The notes beneath the pieces are model-generated. The model worked only from the letters and a program-made list of their open reading frames with translations. It was not told the DNA's origin and ran no database searches. 64,000 nucleotides of DNA from Pseudomonadota bacterium (GTDB taxonomy: Bacteria; Pseudomonadota; Gammaproteobacteria; Steroidobacterales; Woeseiaceae): the NCBI GenBank assembly GCA_022563255.1, contig JADFNS010000010.1:1-64000 (forward strand), in the 5' to 3' direction. The stretch's first letter is position 1. The number at the start of each line of letters is the position of its first letter. Made by a program: the position numbers and the translations under genes. Shown one piece after another: positions 53,334-64,000 of this stretch.

Positions 53334-54372
53334 CCTTGTTTTCCGTTGCCTGCTGCAGAGGGATACGCACGAAAAATACGGTCCGTCCGGGCCGGCTTTC
53401 GAACTCGATCAATCCGCCGTGCCGACTGACCAATTCCTGCGCTGTGGGAAGGCCCAACCCGGTGCCCTCTGGCCGGCCCGTAACCAATGGATAGAAAATC
53501 GTGTCCTGCAGGTCCGGTGGAATCCCCGGCCCGTCATCCTCGATTTCGATTGAAACGATGACACGATGTCGGACATTGCCGATCGTGAAGTTGGTGACCG
53601 CACGACTGCGCAATGTCAGTACTCCCTGCCCGTCAAGCGCTGTGGTTGCATTGCGCACAAGATTCAATAACGCCTGCACTATTTGGTCGCGATCCAGATC
53701 GATCAACGGCAGGCCCGGGTCGTAGTCCCGCCGGATGATCAATTTCCTTTGGTCTTCGGCCTCGATGAGGCGGGCGACGTGCTCGAGCAGCTCGTGCACA
53801 TTCGCTGGCCGTTTATTCGGCGGCCCTCCCGGCCCCAGCAGCGTGTCGACGAGCCCGACGAGCCGGTCCGTTTCACTGATAACGACGTTGGTGTACTCAC
53901 GAAGTTCGGGATCGTCGAGCTGGCGTTCGAGTAATTGCGCTGCCCCACGGATTCCGCCCAGGGGATTCTTTATTTCGTGCGCGAGCTGGCGAATCATCTG
54001 CCGACCAGCGCCGTGCTGAATCAGCAGCGCGTTTTCGCGGCTGATTTGCGAGCGTCGCGTAACGTCTCTGATTTCAACAAGGAGGCGGGCGTCGTCAATT
54101 GAGATTGGAGATACGTGGCAGACCACGATGCGCTCCTCGCTGTGCACCTCGGTTGGAGCAAGGCGCATTTCGTTCGCGTAATGATCGCCCGTGGCGCTGA
54201 CACGGCTCAGTACGTCTCGCATCTCGGGGTCGTCATCGACGAGCTTTAGCAACGGCTGTCCCTGCGCGCGCTTCTCGCTGATGCCGAGGATGTTTTCGGC
54301 TGCTGGATTTAAGCCGACAATAAGCAGGTGCGCGTCGAGCAGGATAACGCCGGAGCTCAGGGCGTCGAGAAT
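53326..54372 (-). CDS. ntrB: nitrogen regulation sensor kinase NtrB
   Basis: The two-component kinase/phosphatase partner of NtrC. It has an N-terminal PAS domain (starting ILDALSSGVILLD), the H-box RQLAHEIKNPLGG with the phosphorylated histidine near position 53981, the N-box NLVRNATTAL, and the G1/G2 ATP boxes DDGPGIP and GTGLGL. The start is a problem: between the DUF4124 stop (54441-54443) and the PAS domain there is no in-frame ATG, GTG or TTG. ATT 54372 is a possible start and is used here provisionally. The next ordinary start upstream, GTG 54681, would overlap the DUF4124 gene by 241 bp. Confidence 0.85.
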   Translation of the reverse strand: MLDALSSGVILLDAHLLIVGLNPAAENILGISEKRAQGQPLLKLVDDDPEMRDVLSRVSATGDHYANEMRLAPTEVHSEERIVVCHVSPISIDDARLLVEIRDVTRRSQISRENALLIQHGAGRQMIRQLAHEIKNPLGGIRGAAQLLERQLDDPELREYTNVVISETDRLVGLVDTLLGPGGPPNKRPANVHELLEHVARLIEAEDQRKLIIRRDYDPGLPLIDLDRDQIVQALLNLVRNATTALDGQGVLTLRSRAVTNFTIGNVRHRVIVSIEIEDDGPGIPPDLQDTIFYPLVTGRPEGTGLGLPTAQELVSRHGGLIEFESRPGRTVFFVRIPLQQATENKGE

Positions 54373-54440
54373 CGTCTGCGTATTTCTGTGCCCGGTTCCG
54401 CCGTCGCCGGATCCCGACGAGCCGGATTTGCCCGCGTCGC

Positions 54441-54965
54441 CTAAAGTACGGAGCTCTGTTGCACGTAGAACCGGTTCGGCCGGCTGCGAATCATTAGCGT
54501 ACCCGTTTCGTCGATCACCTCCGCCTGCAGATTGTGGACGCCACGATATACGTTTTCCAGCTGGAAGTTTGTGCTGCTTACCATCTGTGGCTTGCCGTCG
54601 AAATACACCCGAACCTGATGTCCCGGTTGCAGCCCCGGAGACAGCGTCAGCGACACCCTGAGTGTGCCGCCTATATTCCACAGCGTTTCCTCCGCGCTCG
54701 GACTGGCAACATCGAGGCTGTCGTAACTAAACGCTGCCTCCGTTGCGGGGCTTTCTGCCGCCAACGGCTGTACGGACAACCGTTTGCGCGATGTTGGTTG
54801 TGGCCTTGAGCCTTTGAAGGTATCCAACGTGATTCGCTTCGCGCCCGGATGCGGGAGATCTGAGTAATGGACAATGCCATTCTCGTCCGTCCACGTGTAG
54901 GCGTCTGCAGAAACGCCGGCGGCGGCCAGCAATCCCAGCAAAACGAAAATCGGTCGTATTTCCAT
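54441..54965 (-). CDS. DUF4124 domain exported protein
   Basis: A 174-residue protein with a signal peptide (about 1-20, GVSA before DAY) followed by a DUF4124 domain (YTWTDENGIVHYSDLPHPGA), a low-complexity linker, and a C-terminal beta-rich domain (about 95-174). The DUF4124 family has no established function. ATG 54965 begins the signal peptide. It sits between glnA and ntrB, where this family is often found in gammaproteobacteria, so it is probably cotranscribed with ntrBC. Confidence 0.85.
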   Translation of the reverse strand: MEIRPIFVLLGLLAAAGVSADAYTWTDENGIVHYSDLPHPGAKRITLDTFKGSRPQPTSRKRLSVQPLAAESPATEAAFSYDSLDVASPSAEETLWNIGGTLRVSLTLSPGLQPGHQVRVYFDGKPQMVSSTNFQLENVYRGVHNLQAEVIDETGTLMIRSRPNRFYVQQSSVL

Positions 54966-55005
54966 GCTCTGAGCATAACAGTGTCGTCGGGATTTGGGCC
55001 AGTAG

Positions 55006-55028
55006 CCGGGCGGCAAAATGCCGCCCGG
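55006..55028 (-). terminator. stem-loop between glnA and the DUF4124-ntrBC genes
   Basis: A perfect 10 bp GC-rich stem (CCGGGCGGCA with its complement) around three bases, 17 bp after the glnA stop. No T-run follows on the minus strand, so complete Rho-independent termination is unlikely. It may act as partial attenuator or as an mRNA-stabilising end for glnA. Confidence 0.4.
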
Positions 55029-55044
55029 TTCACACTTTTGAGCG

Positions 55045-56454
55045 TTACAGGCTGTAATACATGTCAAATTCGACCGGATGAGTGGTTATTCTGAGCCGTG
55101 TAACGTTTTCCATCTTCAAGTCGATGTAGGCGTCAATAAGGTCATCGCTGAAAACGCCTCCGGCTTTCAGGAAATCGCGATCCTCGTCCAGAGCGCCGAG
55201 CGCCTCATCAAGGGAGAGCGCTACGAGCTTGAGTTCCTTTTCTTCCTCCGGTGGCAAATCGTATAGATCCTTGTCCATGGCGTCACCCGGGTGAATCTTG
55301 TTCTGGATGCCGTCCAGACCCGCCATCATCATTGCCGCAAACGCAAGGTACGGATTCGCCATCGAATCCGGAAAGCGCACTTCAATGCGCCGCCCCTTTG
55401 GATTCGAAATGTAAGGAATGCGAATCGACGCCGACCGGTTGCGTGCGGAGTAGGCAAGTATCGTTGGCGCCTCAAAACCTGGCACCAGGCGCTTGTAGCT
55501 GTTGGTCGACGGATTTGTGAATGCATTGATCGCCCTGGCGTGTTTGATTATGCCGCCGATGTAATACAGCGCTGTATCGGACAGCCCACCATAAGCCTCG
55601 CCGGAGAAAAGGTTTTCACCGTCTTTGAACAGCGACTGATGCACATGCATGCCGTTGCCGTTGTCGTTGACGAGTGGCTTGGGCATGAACGTCGCCGTCT
55701 TGCCGTATACATGCGCAACGTTATGGACCACGTATTTCATGATCTGCACTTCGTCGGCCTTGCGTACCAACGTATTGAATTTAGTGCCTATTTCGCACTG
55801 TCCGGCCGTTGCAACCTCGTGGTGATGGACCTCCGTTTCGACGCCCATGTCTTCGATCGCGAGACACATTGCGGAACGCAGGTCGTGCAACGAGTCAACT
55901 GGCGGAACCGGAAAGTAGCCGCCCTTTACTGTGGGGCGGTGACCGGTGTTGCCTCCCCCGGAGCTGCGGCCACTGTTCCACGCGCCTTCTTCAGAATCCA
56001 CTTTGTAGAACGCGCCCTGCATGTTGTCGTCCCAGGCGACATGGTCGAAGACAAAAAATTCGTTTTCCGGACCGAAGTAGGCTGCATCGGCTATGCCGGT
56101 CGACTCAAGGTACGCCTGCGCACGAAATGCAAGTGCGCGCGGACAGCGATCATAGCCCTGCATGGTCGCGGGCTCGACCACATGACAGCGAAGATTCATC
56201 GTTGTTTCGTCGGTGAAGACGTCGAGCACCGCCGACGCCGCGTCCGGCATCAGAATCATGTCGGATTCGTTGATGCCCTTCCAGCCGGCGATTGACGAAC
56301 CATCGAACATTTTACCGTCTTCGAACAGGTCTTCGTCAACCGTGTGCGCAGGGACGGTGACATGGTGTTCTTTACCGATCGTGTCGGTGAAACGAAAATC
56401 AACGAATTTGACGTCTTCATCTTTGATAAAGGCAAGTACCTCTGCGGGCGTCAT
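55045..56454 (-). CDS. glnA: glutamine synthetase type I
   Basis: A 469-residue GSI-beta enzyme that makes glutamine from glutamate and ammonia. Visible: FDGSSIAGW near the N-terminus, the metal-binding ENEFFVFD block, the [19 protein letters not shown]/metal region, NRSASIRIP, and the adenylylation tyrosine Tyr398 in DLYDLPPEE. The ATG at 56454 was chosen because of the strong GGAGGAAAG ahead of it and because the protein then has standard length; the longer frame from 56610 covers the promoter. A sigma-54 promoter and two NtrC-type sites lie upstream. Confidence 0.97.
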   Translation of the reverse strand: MTPAEVLAFIKDEDVKFVDFRFTDTIGKEHHVTVPAHTVDEDLFEDGKMFDGSSIAGWKGINESDMILMPDAASAVLDVFTDETTMNLRCHVVEPATMQGYDRCPRALAFRAQAYLESTGIADAAYFGPENEFFVFDHVAWDDNMQGAFYKVDSEEGAWNSGRSSGGGNTGHRPTVKGGYFPVPPVDSLHDLRSAMCLAIEDMGVETEVHHHEVATAGQCEIGTKFNTLVRKADEVQIMKYVVHNVAHVYGKTATFMPKPLVNDNGNGMHVHQSLFKDGENLFSGEAYGGLSDTALYYIGGIIKHARAINAFTNPSTNSYKRLVPGFEAPTILAYSARNRSASIRIPYISNPKGRRIEVRFPDSMANPYLAFAAMMMAGLDGIQNKIHPGDAMDKDLYDLPPEEEKELKLVALSLDEALGALDEDRDFLKAGGVFSDDLIDAYIDLKMENVTRLRITTHPVEFDMYYSL

Positions 56455-56527
56455 GAATCTTTCCTCCGGGTCGTCGTGGTGCGTAAAGTCTAAAAGGCCG
56501 CGAAACGCAGTCCGATAGTGTCTCTTC

Positions 56528-56543
56528 TGCAGGAAGCGTGCCA
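56528..56543 (-). promoter_or_regulatory. sigma-54 promoter of glnA
   Basis: On the minus strand the sequence is TGGCACGCTTCCTGCA, which matches the sigma-54 consensus TGGCACGnnnnTTGCW at every fixed position but one (C for the first T of the -12 element). The -24 GG and -12 GC have correct spacing. Predicted transcription starts near 56517, giving a leader of about 63 bases before the glnA ATG. Confidence 0.85.
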
Positions 56544-56605
56544 AAATAAAGCTTGATTTAACTCGTTGTTTTTCATAATAATCCGGCAGCAACGCCGGCC
56601 AAGCC

Positions 56606-56622
56606 TGCACCGCTTCGGTGCA
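56606..56622. promoter_or_regulatory. NtrC-binding site 1 upstream of glnA
   Basis: TGCACC-N5-GGTGCA, a perfect 17 bp dyad matching the NtrC enhancer consensus. Its centre is about 97 bp upstream of the predicted glnA start, close to the position of the proximal enhancer at E. coli glnAp2. Confidence 0.8.
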
Positions 56623-56636
56623 ATGCGGAAAATGTC

Positions 56637-56653
56637 TGCACCATCATAGTGCG
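56637..56653. promoter_or_regulatory. NtrC-binding site 2 upstream of glnA
   Basis: TGCACC-N5-AGTGCG, a weaker dyad (four of six bases of the right half match). It begins 31 bp, three helical turns, from site 1. The pair would allow two NtrC dimers to assemble on the same DNA face. Confidence 0.65.
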
Positions 56654-56735
56654 CCGCACCGAATGACGCATCTTTTTAGCATGAGGCAACGGCCGGCGAG
56701 CATTCGTTCAACCGCACTTTTGTGCATGAAGCCGT

Positions 56736-56741
56736 TATACT
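56736..56741 (+). promoter_or_regulatory. candidate -10 box for glyQS
   Basis: TATACT 30 bp before the glyQ ATG. The -35 at normal spacing (CGCACT) is weak. Confidence 0.35.
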
Positions 56742-56770
56742 TCGGGCCTTTGGGCCGCCACGACACCTGC

Positions 56771-57703
56771 ATGAACATCGACATACAGTCCGCGCCACAG
56801 AGTTTTCAGGGCCTGATTCTCCGCTTGCAGGAATATTGGGCCGCGCACGGCTGCGCAATCCTGCAGCCATACGACATGCCGATGGGCGCGGGCACTTTTC
56901 ACCCGGCCACCTTTTTGCGCGCGGTTGGCCCCGAGCCGTGGAGCGCCGCCTATGTCCAGCCCAGTCGTCGCCCAACGGACGGCCGTTACGGCGACAACCC
57001 CTTCCGCCTGCAACACTACTACCAGTATCAGGTCGTGCTAAAGCCCTCGCCCGATGACATACAAGACCTGTATCTTGGCTCGCTGCGCACCATCGGCATC
57101 GATCTCGGCGTGCACGATGTCCGCTTTGTCGAGGACAACTGGGAGTCACCGACGCTCGGCGCCTGGGGGCTGGGTTGGGAGGTGTGGCTCAACGGAATGG
57201 AGGTGACGCAATTCACCTACTTCCAGCAAGTCGGCGGTCTTGAATGCCGGCCGGTCACGGGCGAGATTACATACGGTCTCGAGCGTCTGGCGATGTACCT
57301 GCAAAATGTCGAGAGCATCTTCGCTCTGGTCTGGACGGACGGCCCGCTGGGCCGCATCACCTACGGCGATGTTTACCAGCAAAATGAGCGCGAGCAATCC
57401 AGGTACAATTTTGAAGAGGCTGATATTGATGCTCTGTTTGTTGCTTTTGACCACGCAGAGCACGAGGTCGAGCGACTTATCGGGCTAAACCTCACTTTGC
57501 CCGCCTACGAGCAAATGCTGACTGCGTCGCACACGTTCAATCTGCTGGATGCGCGTCAGGCCATCTCCGTCACGGAGCGCCAGCGATTCATTTTGCGCGT
57601 TCGCGACATGTCCCGCGCCATTTGCGAAGCCTATCTCGCCAGTCGCGAGGCGCTCGGCTTTCCGATGGTCGCCTCCGTCACGACCGGACAATCGTCTGCA
57701 TGA
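56771..57703 (+). CDS. glyQ: glycyl-tRNA synthetase alpha subunit
   Basis: A 310-residue catalytic subunit of the heterotetrameric bacterial glycyl-tRNA synthetase. Family blocks: [17 protein letters not shown] at residues 11-27, [37 protein letters not shown], and [23 protein letters not shown] 56771 was chosen because the family N-terminus begins about ten residues before the first block; the longer frame from 56618 crosses the regulatory region. Its stop overlaps the glyS ATG (ATGA). Confidence 0.95.
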   Translation: MNIDIQSAPQSFQGLILRLQEYWAAHGCAILQPYDMPMGAGTFHPATFLRAVGPEPWSAAYVQPSRRPTDGRYGDNPFRLQHYYQYQVVLKPSPDDIQDLYLGSLRTIGIDLGVHDVRFVEDNWESPTLGAWGLGWEVWLNGMEVTQFTYFQQVGGLECRPVTGEITYGLERLAMYLQNVESIFALVWTDGPLGRITYGDVYQQNEREQSRYNFEEADIDALFVAFDHAEHEVERLIGLNLTLPAYEQMLTASHTFNLLDARQAISVTERQRFILRVRDMSRAICEAYLASREALGFPMVASVTTGQSSA

Positions 57704-59787
57704 ACAAAGCGGACGATTTTCTTGTGGAGATCGGCACCGAAGAGTTGCCGCCAAAAGCGCTGCGCGCGCTGATGGAGGCGTTTGGCGAAAACCTGGCGCG
57801 TGAGCTCGACAACGCGCGGCTCGAACATGGCGACGTACAGGTTTATGCGAGCCCGCGCCGTCTCAGCGTCATCGTTAACGATCTTGCTTACTGCCAGGAA
57901 GACCGCAAGACGGAACAAAAGGGCCCGCCCGTCAACGTTGCGTTTGGCGCCGACGGCGAACCGTCACCCGCAGCGACCGCCTTCGCCGAAAAGTGCGGCG
58001 TCGCCGTATCGGACCTGCGCCGGCGCAAATCAGACAAGGGCGAGTGGCTAACGTGGGAGACGCTCGAAAAAGGCAAAACGACTGCCGAGCTGATTCCCGC
58101 GCTGGTCGACCTGTCGCTCGCCGCGCTGCCCATCCCGCGGCGCATGCGTTGGGGCGCTGGCGAGGTGGAATTTGTCCGGCCCATTCACTGGGTGGTCTTG
58201 CTGCACGGCAAGAACACGATCGCGGGCACCGTAATGGGGGTTGTCGCCGGCAACCAGTCCCGCGGTCATCGCGTCCATTCGTCCGGCACAATCACGATCG
58301 CGGCGCCAGCAAATTATCTGGAAACTCTCGAGAAAAAAGGCCACGTCATTGCCGACTTCGCGCGGCGTCGGAAAATGATTCTCGATGGCGTCGCCGCGAC
58401 CGCGGCCGATGCTGGTGGCCGCGTTGTCGAGGGCGACTTGCTCTATGACGAGGTCACGGCGCTGGTGGAATGGCCCGTGCCGATGCTTGGCCGCTTTGAC
58501 GACCAGTATCTTGAGCTGCCCCGCGAGGTAGTAATCACAACGCTCACCAGGCATCAGCGCTATTTTCCTGTCGCCAATGACGCCGGTGAGCTGTTGCCGA
58601 TTTTTATAACCGTCGCAAACCTCGAAAGCGCGGACCCAACTCAGGTGCGCGACGGCAACGAGCGCGTCATCCGGCCGCGGCTCGCGGACGCCGCGTTTTT
58701 CTGGGACAACGACCGGCGCAGAACGCTGGCCAGCCGCCAGGACGACCTGCGCGAAGTCGTTTACCAACGCGGTTTGGGAAGCCTGTTCGAAAAATCACAG
58801 CGCGTCACCGGGCTGGTTAAATGGATGGCGGCGTCTTTGGATCACAGCGGCGAGCACGTCGCACGCGCTGCCGCGCTGGCAAAGTGCGACCTTCTAACCG
58901 GCATGGTCGGCGAGTTCCCTGACTTGCAGGGCACAATGGGTCGTTACTACGCTGCGTCGGACGGCGAGCCAGGACCTGTCGCCGCGGCGATTGGCGAACA
59001 CTACCAGCCACGCTTTGCCGGCGACGAACTTCCGGCTTCGATAGACGGGCAAATACTGGCCGTCGCCGACAAGGTCGATACGCTGGCTGGTATCTTTTCG
59101 ATCGACAAGAAACCCAGCGGCAATCGTGACCCTTTCGGCCTGCGCCGGGCAGCGCTGGGCATCGTCCGCATCCTGGTTGAGCGCGGTCTCGATGTCGACC
59201 TCAAGGCGCTGCTCGCAAGGGCCCTGGACGCCCAACCGGATGGCCAGACGGACAAGTCCGAGCTTGCTGCGGATTTGTACGCGTATATTACCGACCGGTT
59301 GCGGCGTTATTTCCTCGACCGGGACCCCGGGCTGTCGGCGGAAACCTTCGAGTCCGTCATGGTTCGGGAGCCCTCGTCCCTGCTTGACTTCGACCGCCGG
59401 CTCGCGGCGGTGCAGACCTTTGCGCGCCTCGACCAGGCCGGGAGTCTCGCCGCCGCTAACAAGCGCATCGCAAACATACTTCGCAAGGCCGGCGATACGG
59501 GCGACGTCAGCATCAAGGAAAAGCTGTTGCTGGAAGACGCGGAGCTCGCGCTGTTCAGCGCGCTCGTGAGCGCCCGGGAAAAGGTCGCTCCGCTGCTCGC
59601 GCTGCGCAGCTATGCGGAAGCGTTAAATGAACTCGCGGACCTGCGCGACCCCGTGGATAAATTCTTTGACACCGTTCTTGTGATGGCCGATGACGAAGCC
59701 GTAAGAAGCAACCGCCTCGCGCTGCTTGGCGAGCTTCGCGCACTGTTTCTTGAGGTCGCCGATATTTCGCGGCTCTCGATTGGCTAG
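57700..59787 (+). CDS. glyS: glycyl-tRNA synthetase beta subunit
   Basis: A 695-residue tRNA-binding subunit (E. coli GlyS is 689). The N-terminus [16 protein letters not shown], the [12 protein letters not shown]-like block, [20 protein letters not shown] and [19 protein letters not shown] are typical, and an HD-like region and the anticodon-binding domain follow. ATG 57700 overlaps the glyQ stop. Confidence 0.95.
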   Translation: MNKADDFLVEIGTEELPPKALRALMEAFGENLARELDNARLEHGDVQVYASPRRLSVIVNDLAYCQEDRKTEQKGPPVNVAFGADGEPSPAATAFAEKCGVAVSDLRRRKSDKGEWLTWETLEKGKTTAELIPALVDLSLAALPIPRRMRWGAGEVEFVRPIHWVVLLHGKNTIAGTVMGVVAGNQSRGHRVHSSGTITIAAPANYLETLEKKGHVIADFARRRKMILDGVAATAADAGGRVVEGDLLYDEVTALVEWPVPMLGRFDDQYLELPREVVITTLTRHQRYFPVANDAGELLPIFITVANLESADPTQVRDGNERVIRPRLADAAFFWDNDRRRTLASRQDDLREVVYQRGLGSLFEKSQRVTGLVKWMAASLDHSGEHVARAAALAKCDLLTGMVGEFPDLQGTMGRYYAASDGEPGPVAAAIGEHYQPRFAGDELPASIDGQILAVADKVDTLAGIFSIDKKPSGNRDPFGLRRAALGIVRILVERGLDVDLKALLARALDAQPDGQTDKSELAADLYAYITDRLRRYFLDRDPGLSAETFESVMVREPSSLLDFDRRLAAVQTFARLDQAGSLAAANKRIANILRKAGDTGDVSIKEKLLLEDAELALFSALVSAREKVAPLLALRSYAEALNELADLRDPVDKFFDTVLVMADDEAVRSNRLALLGELRALFLEVADISRLSIG

Positions 59788-60331
59788 ACGGCTGATCATT
59801 CTCGATCGCGACGGGGTCATCAACAAGGACTCCAGCGCCTTCGTGAAGTCGGCCGATGAGTGGCTGCCGCTTCCCGGTAGCATTGCGGCGATCGCGGCGC
59901 TTAGCCGAGCCGGCTTCACGGTTACGGTTGCCAGCAATCAGTCGGGCCTGGCGCGGAAACTACTCGATCGCGACGCTTTGCGGGCCATCCACCGGAAACT
60001 TCGCCGGCTTGTTGCTGCAGATGGCGGCCATATCGCTCGCATTGTCGTCTGTCCCCACGGCCCCGGCGATGGCTGCGCTTGCCGCAAGCCAGAGCCGGGC
60101 TTGCTGCATCGTCTGGCTCGCTTTTATGACGTAACGCTTGATGGCGTTCCAGTGATCGGGGACTCGTTACGAGACCTGCAGGCGGCCGCGCGCGCCGGCG
60201 CACGACCGATACTGGTCCGCACCGGGAACGGCGTCAAGACAGTGACGACCCTGCCCGATGAACTGCGCGCTGTCGAAGTGTTTTCCGATCTCGCCGCGGC
60301 CGCTACCGAATTGCTTGGAGAGCACCCTTGA
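59780..60331 (+). CDS. gmhB: D-glycero-beta-D-manno-heptose 1,7-bisphosphate 7-phosphatase
   Basis: A 183-residue HAD-family phosphatase in the ADP-heptose pathway for LPS inner core. The nucleophile motif is DRDGVIN (Asp9, Asp11). The zinc ligands diagnostic of GmhB are present: Cys91, His93, Cys99 and Cys101 in CPHGPGDGCACRKP. TTG 59780 was chosen because it overlaps the glyS stop by 8 bp and gives a normal N-terminus. The stop overlaps the next gene. Confidence 0.9.
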   Translation: MARRLIILDRDGVINKDSSAFVKSADEWLPLPGSIAAIAALSRAGFTVTVASNQSGLARKLLDRDALRAIHRKLRRLVAADGGHIARIVVCPHGPGDGCACRKPEPGLLHRLARFYDVTLDGVPVIGDSLRDLQAAARAGARPILVRTGNGVKTVTTLPDELRAVEVFSDLAAAATELLGEHP

Positions 60332-61068
60332 TTCGGTGGGTTTTGTCGCTGGTGTTTATCGTGTTTGCGTACGTGACCGCCATTCTCTACGGCGCGCTCG
60401 CGTTGCTGTTTTTTTGGGCGCCAGCAAACTGGTTATGGGCGTTCGTAGACAATTACTGTCGCCTGCTGCTTTGGGCCGGCAACTTTTTTTGCGGCCTGAA
60501 GGTCGTGGTCGAGGGACAGGAAAACCTGCCCGAGACGGCGAGCGTTATCATGATCAAGCACACATCCGCCCTGGAAACTTATGGCCACGTGCCCTTTTTT
60601 CCGCGCACGTCGTGGGTGCTGAAGCGAGGCTTGTTGTGGATTCCCTTTTTCGGCTGGGCCCTCGTGCTCTTGTTCCGGCCAATCGCGATCAATCGCGGCG
60701 CCGGCAGTCAGGCGGTTAAACAGGTGATTCGTCAGGGCACGGAAAAACTTCTGGCCGGTACCTGGGTGACGGTGTTCCCGGAAGGCACTCGAGTGCCGCC
60801 AGGGGAAACCCGGATATACGGAATCAGCGGCGCAGCGCTTGCCCGGGAAGCCCGTGTAAAAATCGTTCCCGTCGCCCACAATGCCGGCGATTTCTGGCGG
60901 CGCCGGGAGTTTGCAAAGCGGCCGGGAACCATTCGCTTTTGTATCGGCCCGCCTATCGACGCCTCAGCGCAGCCGCCGAAGGAAACCAACCTGCTCGTAC
61001 AGAAGTGGATCGAAAACAAAATGTGCGAGATTAGCAGCGCCTATCGCAACAAAGGCAACACACAATGA
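60328..61068 (+). CDS. 1-acylglycerol-3-phosphate acyltransferase family protein
   Basis: A 246-residue PlsC-like membrane enzyme that transfers an acyl chain to lysophospholipid. Two N-terminal hydrophobic segments (about 4-32, 44-60) are followed by the catalytic block KHTSALETYG (His78, Glu83: HX4E in place of the common HX4D) and the substrate block FPEGTRVPPGE. TTG 60328 overlaps the gmhB TGA. Position after glyS-gmhB is common in gammaproteobacteria. Confidence 0.88.
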   Translation: MIRWVLSLVFIVFAYVTAILYGALALLFFWAPANWLWAFVDNYCRLLLWAGNFFCGLKVVVEGQENLPETASVIMIKHTSALETYGHVPFFPRTSWVLKRGLLWIPFFGWALVLLFRPIAINRGAGSQAVKQVIRQGTEKLLAGTWVTVFPEGTRVPPGETRIYGISGAALAREARVKIVPVAHNAGDFWRRREFAKRPGTIRFCIGPPIDASAQPPKETNLLVQKWIENKMCEISSAYRNKGNTQ

Positions 61069-61097
61069 GGGTGCCTTTTAACGCCCGCTTCGTCAGT

Positions 61098-63569
<2,472 letters not shown>

Positions 63570-63662
63570 TCAAAACAGGACCCACAAGGGGGGCCCAAAG
63601 CTTTCTTTTTTAAGGTGTTTTAGTGCTTTCAGGCCGCTTATATTGTCCGCGCCGGAAAGAAA

Positions 63663-64000
63663 TTATCGGTGCCGGATAACGACACCGTGTTCCACGTGGA
63701 ACAACGTTGGTTTCTCCGCGAACCTTAGTGCGGCGGAATCCAGGCTCGTGGCAACGACCTGACACTTGATAGCGGTTACGGCTGCCATCAACCGCGATAT
63801 TGATCCTTCGTCCAGCTCGGCGGCCGGGTCGTCCAGCAGTAGCAACAGCGGCGCTCCCAGGGCGGCCTGCGCCGTCGCCGTTGCCGCAAGAATCATGGCG
63901 CTCGCCAGTAGTTTCTGTTGCCCTCTGGATACTAATTTGCGCGCCAGGCGCTCATCATAGCTGACCTTGATGTCTGCGCGGTGCGGTCCGTGCTGCGTGC
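63663..64000 (-). CDS. recF: DNA replication and repair protein RecF, C-terminal part
   Basis: The last 111 codons or so of recF; the gene continues past the right edge. The frame shows HGPHRADIKV near the edge, then RGQQKLLASAMILA, the Walker B/D-loop LLLLLDDPAAELDE and a QVVATSLDS block. RecF helps load RecA at gapped DNA. gyrB follows 126 bp downstream, the order typical of the dnaA-dnaN-recF-gyrB region. Confidence 0.93.
   Translation of the reverse strand, partial: TQHGPHRADIKVSYDERLARKLVSRGQQKLLASAMILAATATAQAALGAPLLLLLDDPAAELDEGSISRLMAAVTAIKCQVVATSLDSAALRFAEKPTLFHVEHGVVIRHR

Larger units (their letters stand above)
56455..56770. other. 316 bp divergent regulatory region between glnA and glyQ
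   Basis: No gene is seen. From left to right it holds the glnA leader, a sigma-54 promoter for glnA (56528-56543), two NtrC-type dyads (56606-56622, 56637-56653) and a -10-like TATACT for glyQ (56736-56741). Confidence 0.75.

Noticed and set aside
54373-54681. GTG 54681 as the ntrB start
   Set aside because: Would overlap the DUF4124 gene by 241 bp, and the extra residues look like a shadow of that gene with no kinase-family similarity.
55291-56295. 334-codon frame antisense to glnA
   Set aside because: Shadow frame; glnA is unambiguous over the whole length.

Overview
The window is a chromosomal segment of a Gram-negative bacterium, almost certainly a gammaproteobacterium. The evidence is gene order: rpoZ-spoT-ridA-recG, a cox operon with CtaG, trkA-trkH, tatABC, envC next to an S41 protease/YibQ gene, rhodanese-grxC-secB-gpsA, glnA upstream of ntrBC, glyQ-glyS-gmhB-acyltransferase, and gyrB-recF at the right edge. 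That last pair suggests dnaN/dnaA and an origin lie just outside. Base composition looks moderately GC-rich and even, and the window holds no tRNA, rRNA, IS element, phage gene or CRISPR array that I can see. The mix of TonB receptor, TRAP transporter, POT/AbgT transporters and an M2 dipeptidase fits a marine heterotroph that lives on peptides and organic acids; a more exact lineage cannot be given from the sequence alone.

Layout. 1-7.6 kb: transcription and stringent response genes (rpoZ, spoT), ridA, recG, ubiA, then a ComF-type phosphoribosyltransferase and bioC. 7.8-13.9 kb: an aa3-type cytochrome c oxidase operon, coxB-coxA-small TM protein-ctaG-coxC-SURF1-Sco-like protein-ctaB, with tight or overlapping junctions but no ctaA. 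13.9-18 kb: an FkbM methyltransferase, an ECF sigma factor, a putative anti-sigma protein, a hyperacidic exported protein, a terminator, and a TPR/outer-membrane beta-barrel protein. 18-23 kb: uvrD and the Trk potassium system. 23-32 kb: an accessory uptake and catabolism block with a TRAP transporter split into two loci, a class III aminotransferase, a TonB receptor and an FAD amine/amino-acid oxidase. It ends in a 397 bp intergenic region that looks like a structured RNA plus intrinsic terminator. 32-39.4 kb: dtd, tatABC, then a peptide-use run of POT transporter, ACE-like M2 lipoprotein and AbgT transporter.

39.4-46.3 kb: on the minus strand envC, a fused S41 protease/divergent polysaccharide deacetylase, a methyltransferase and a six-domain Kazal protein; on the plus strand rhodanese, grxC, secB and gpsA. 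46.3-52 kb: a DUF3179 protein, an FAD oxidoreductase, trmL, a class 1B-type pyrD, and a membrane TolB/TPR protein. 52-56.7 kb: ntrC, ntrB, a DUF4124 protein and glnA, transcribed leftward. Upstream of glnA is a near-consensus sigma-54 promoter with two NtrC-type dyads. 56.8-64 kb: glyQS, gmhB, an acyltransferase, gyrB and the C-terminal end of recF.

The observations I rate highest are the candidate structured RNA upstream of dctP, the NtrC protein carrying GAFMGA instead of GAFTGA beside a clear sigma-54/NtrC promoter, the ECF sigma/hyperacidic protein cassette, the protease-deacetylase fusion next to a multi-Kazal protein, and two genes (the ECF sigma gene and ntrB) with no ordinary start codon where the family alignment needs one.
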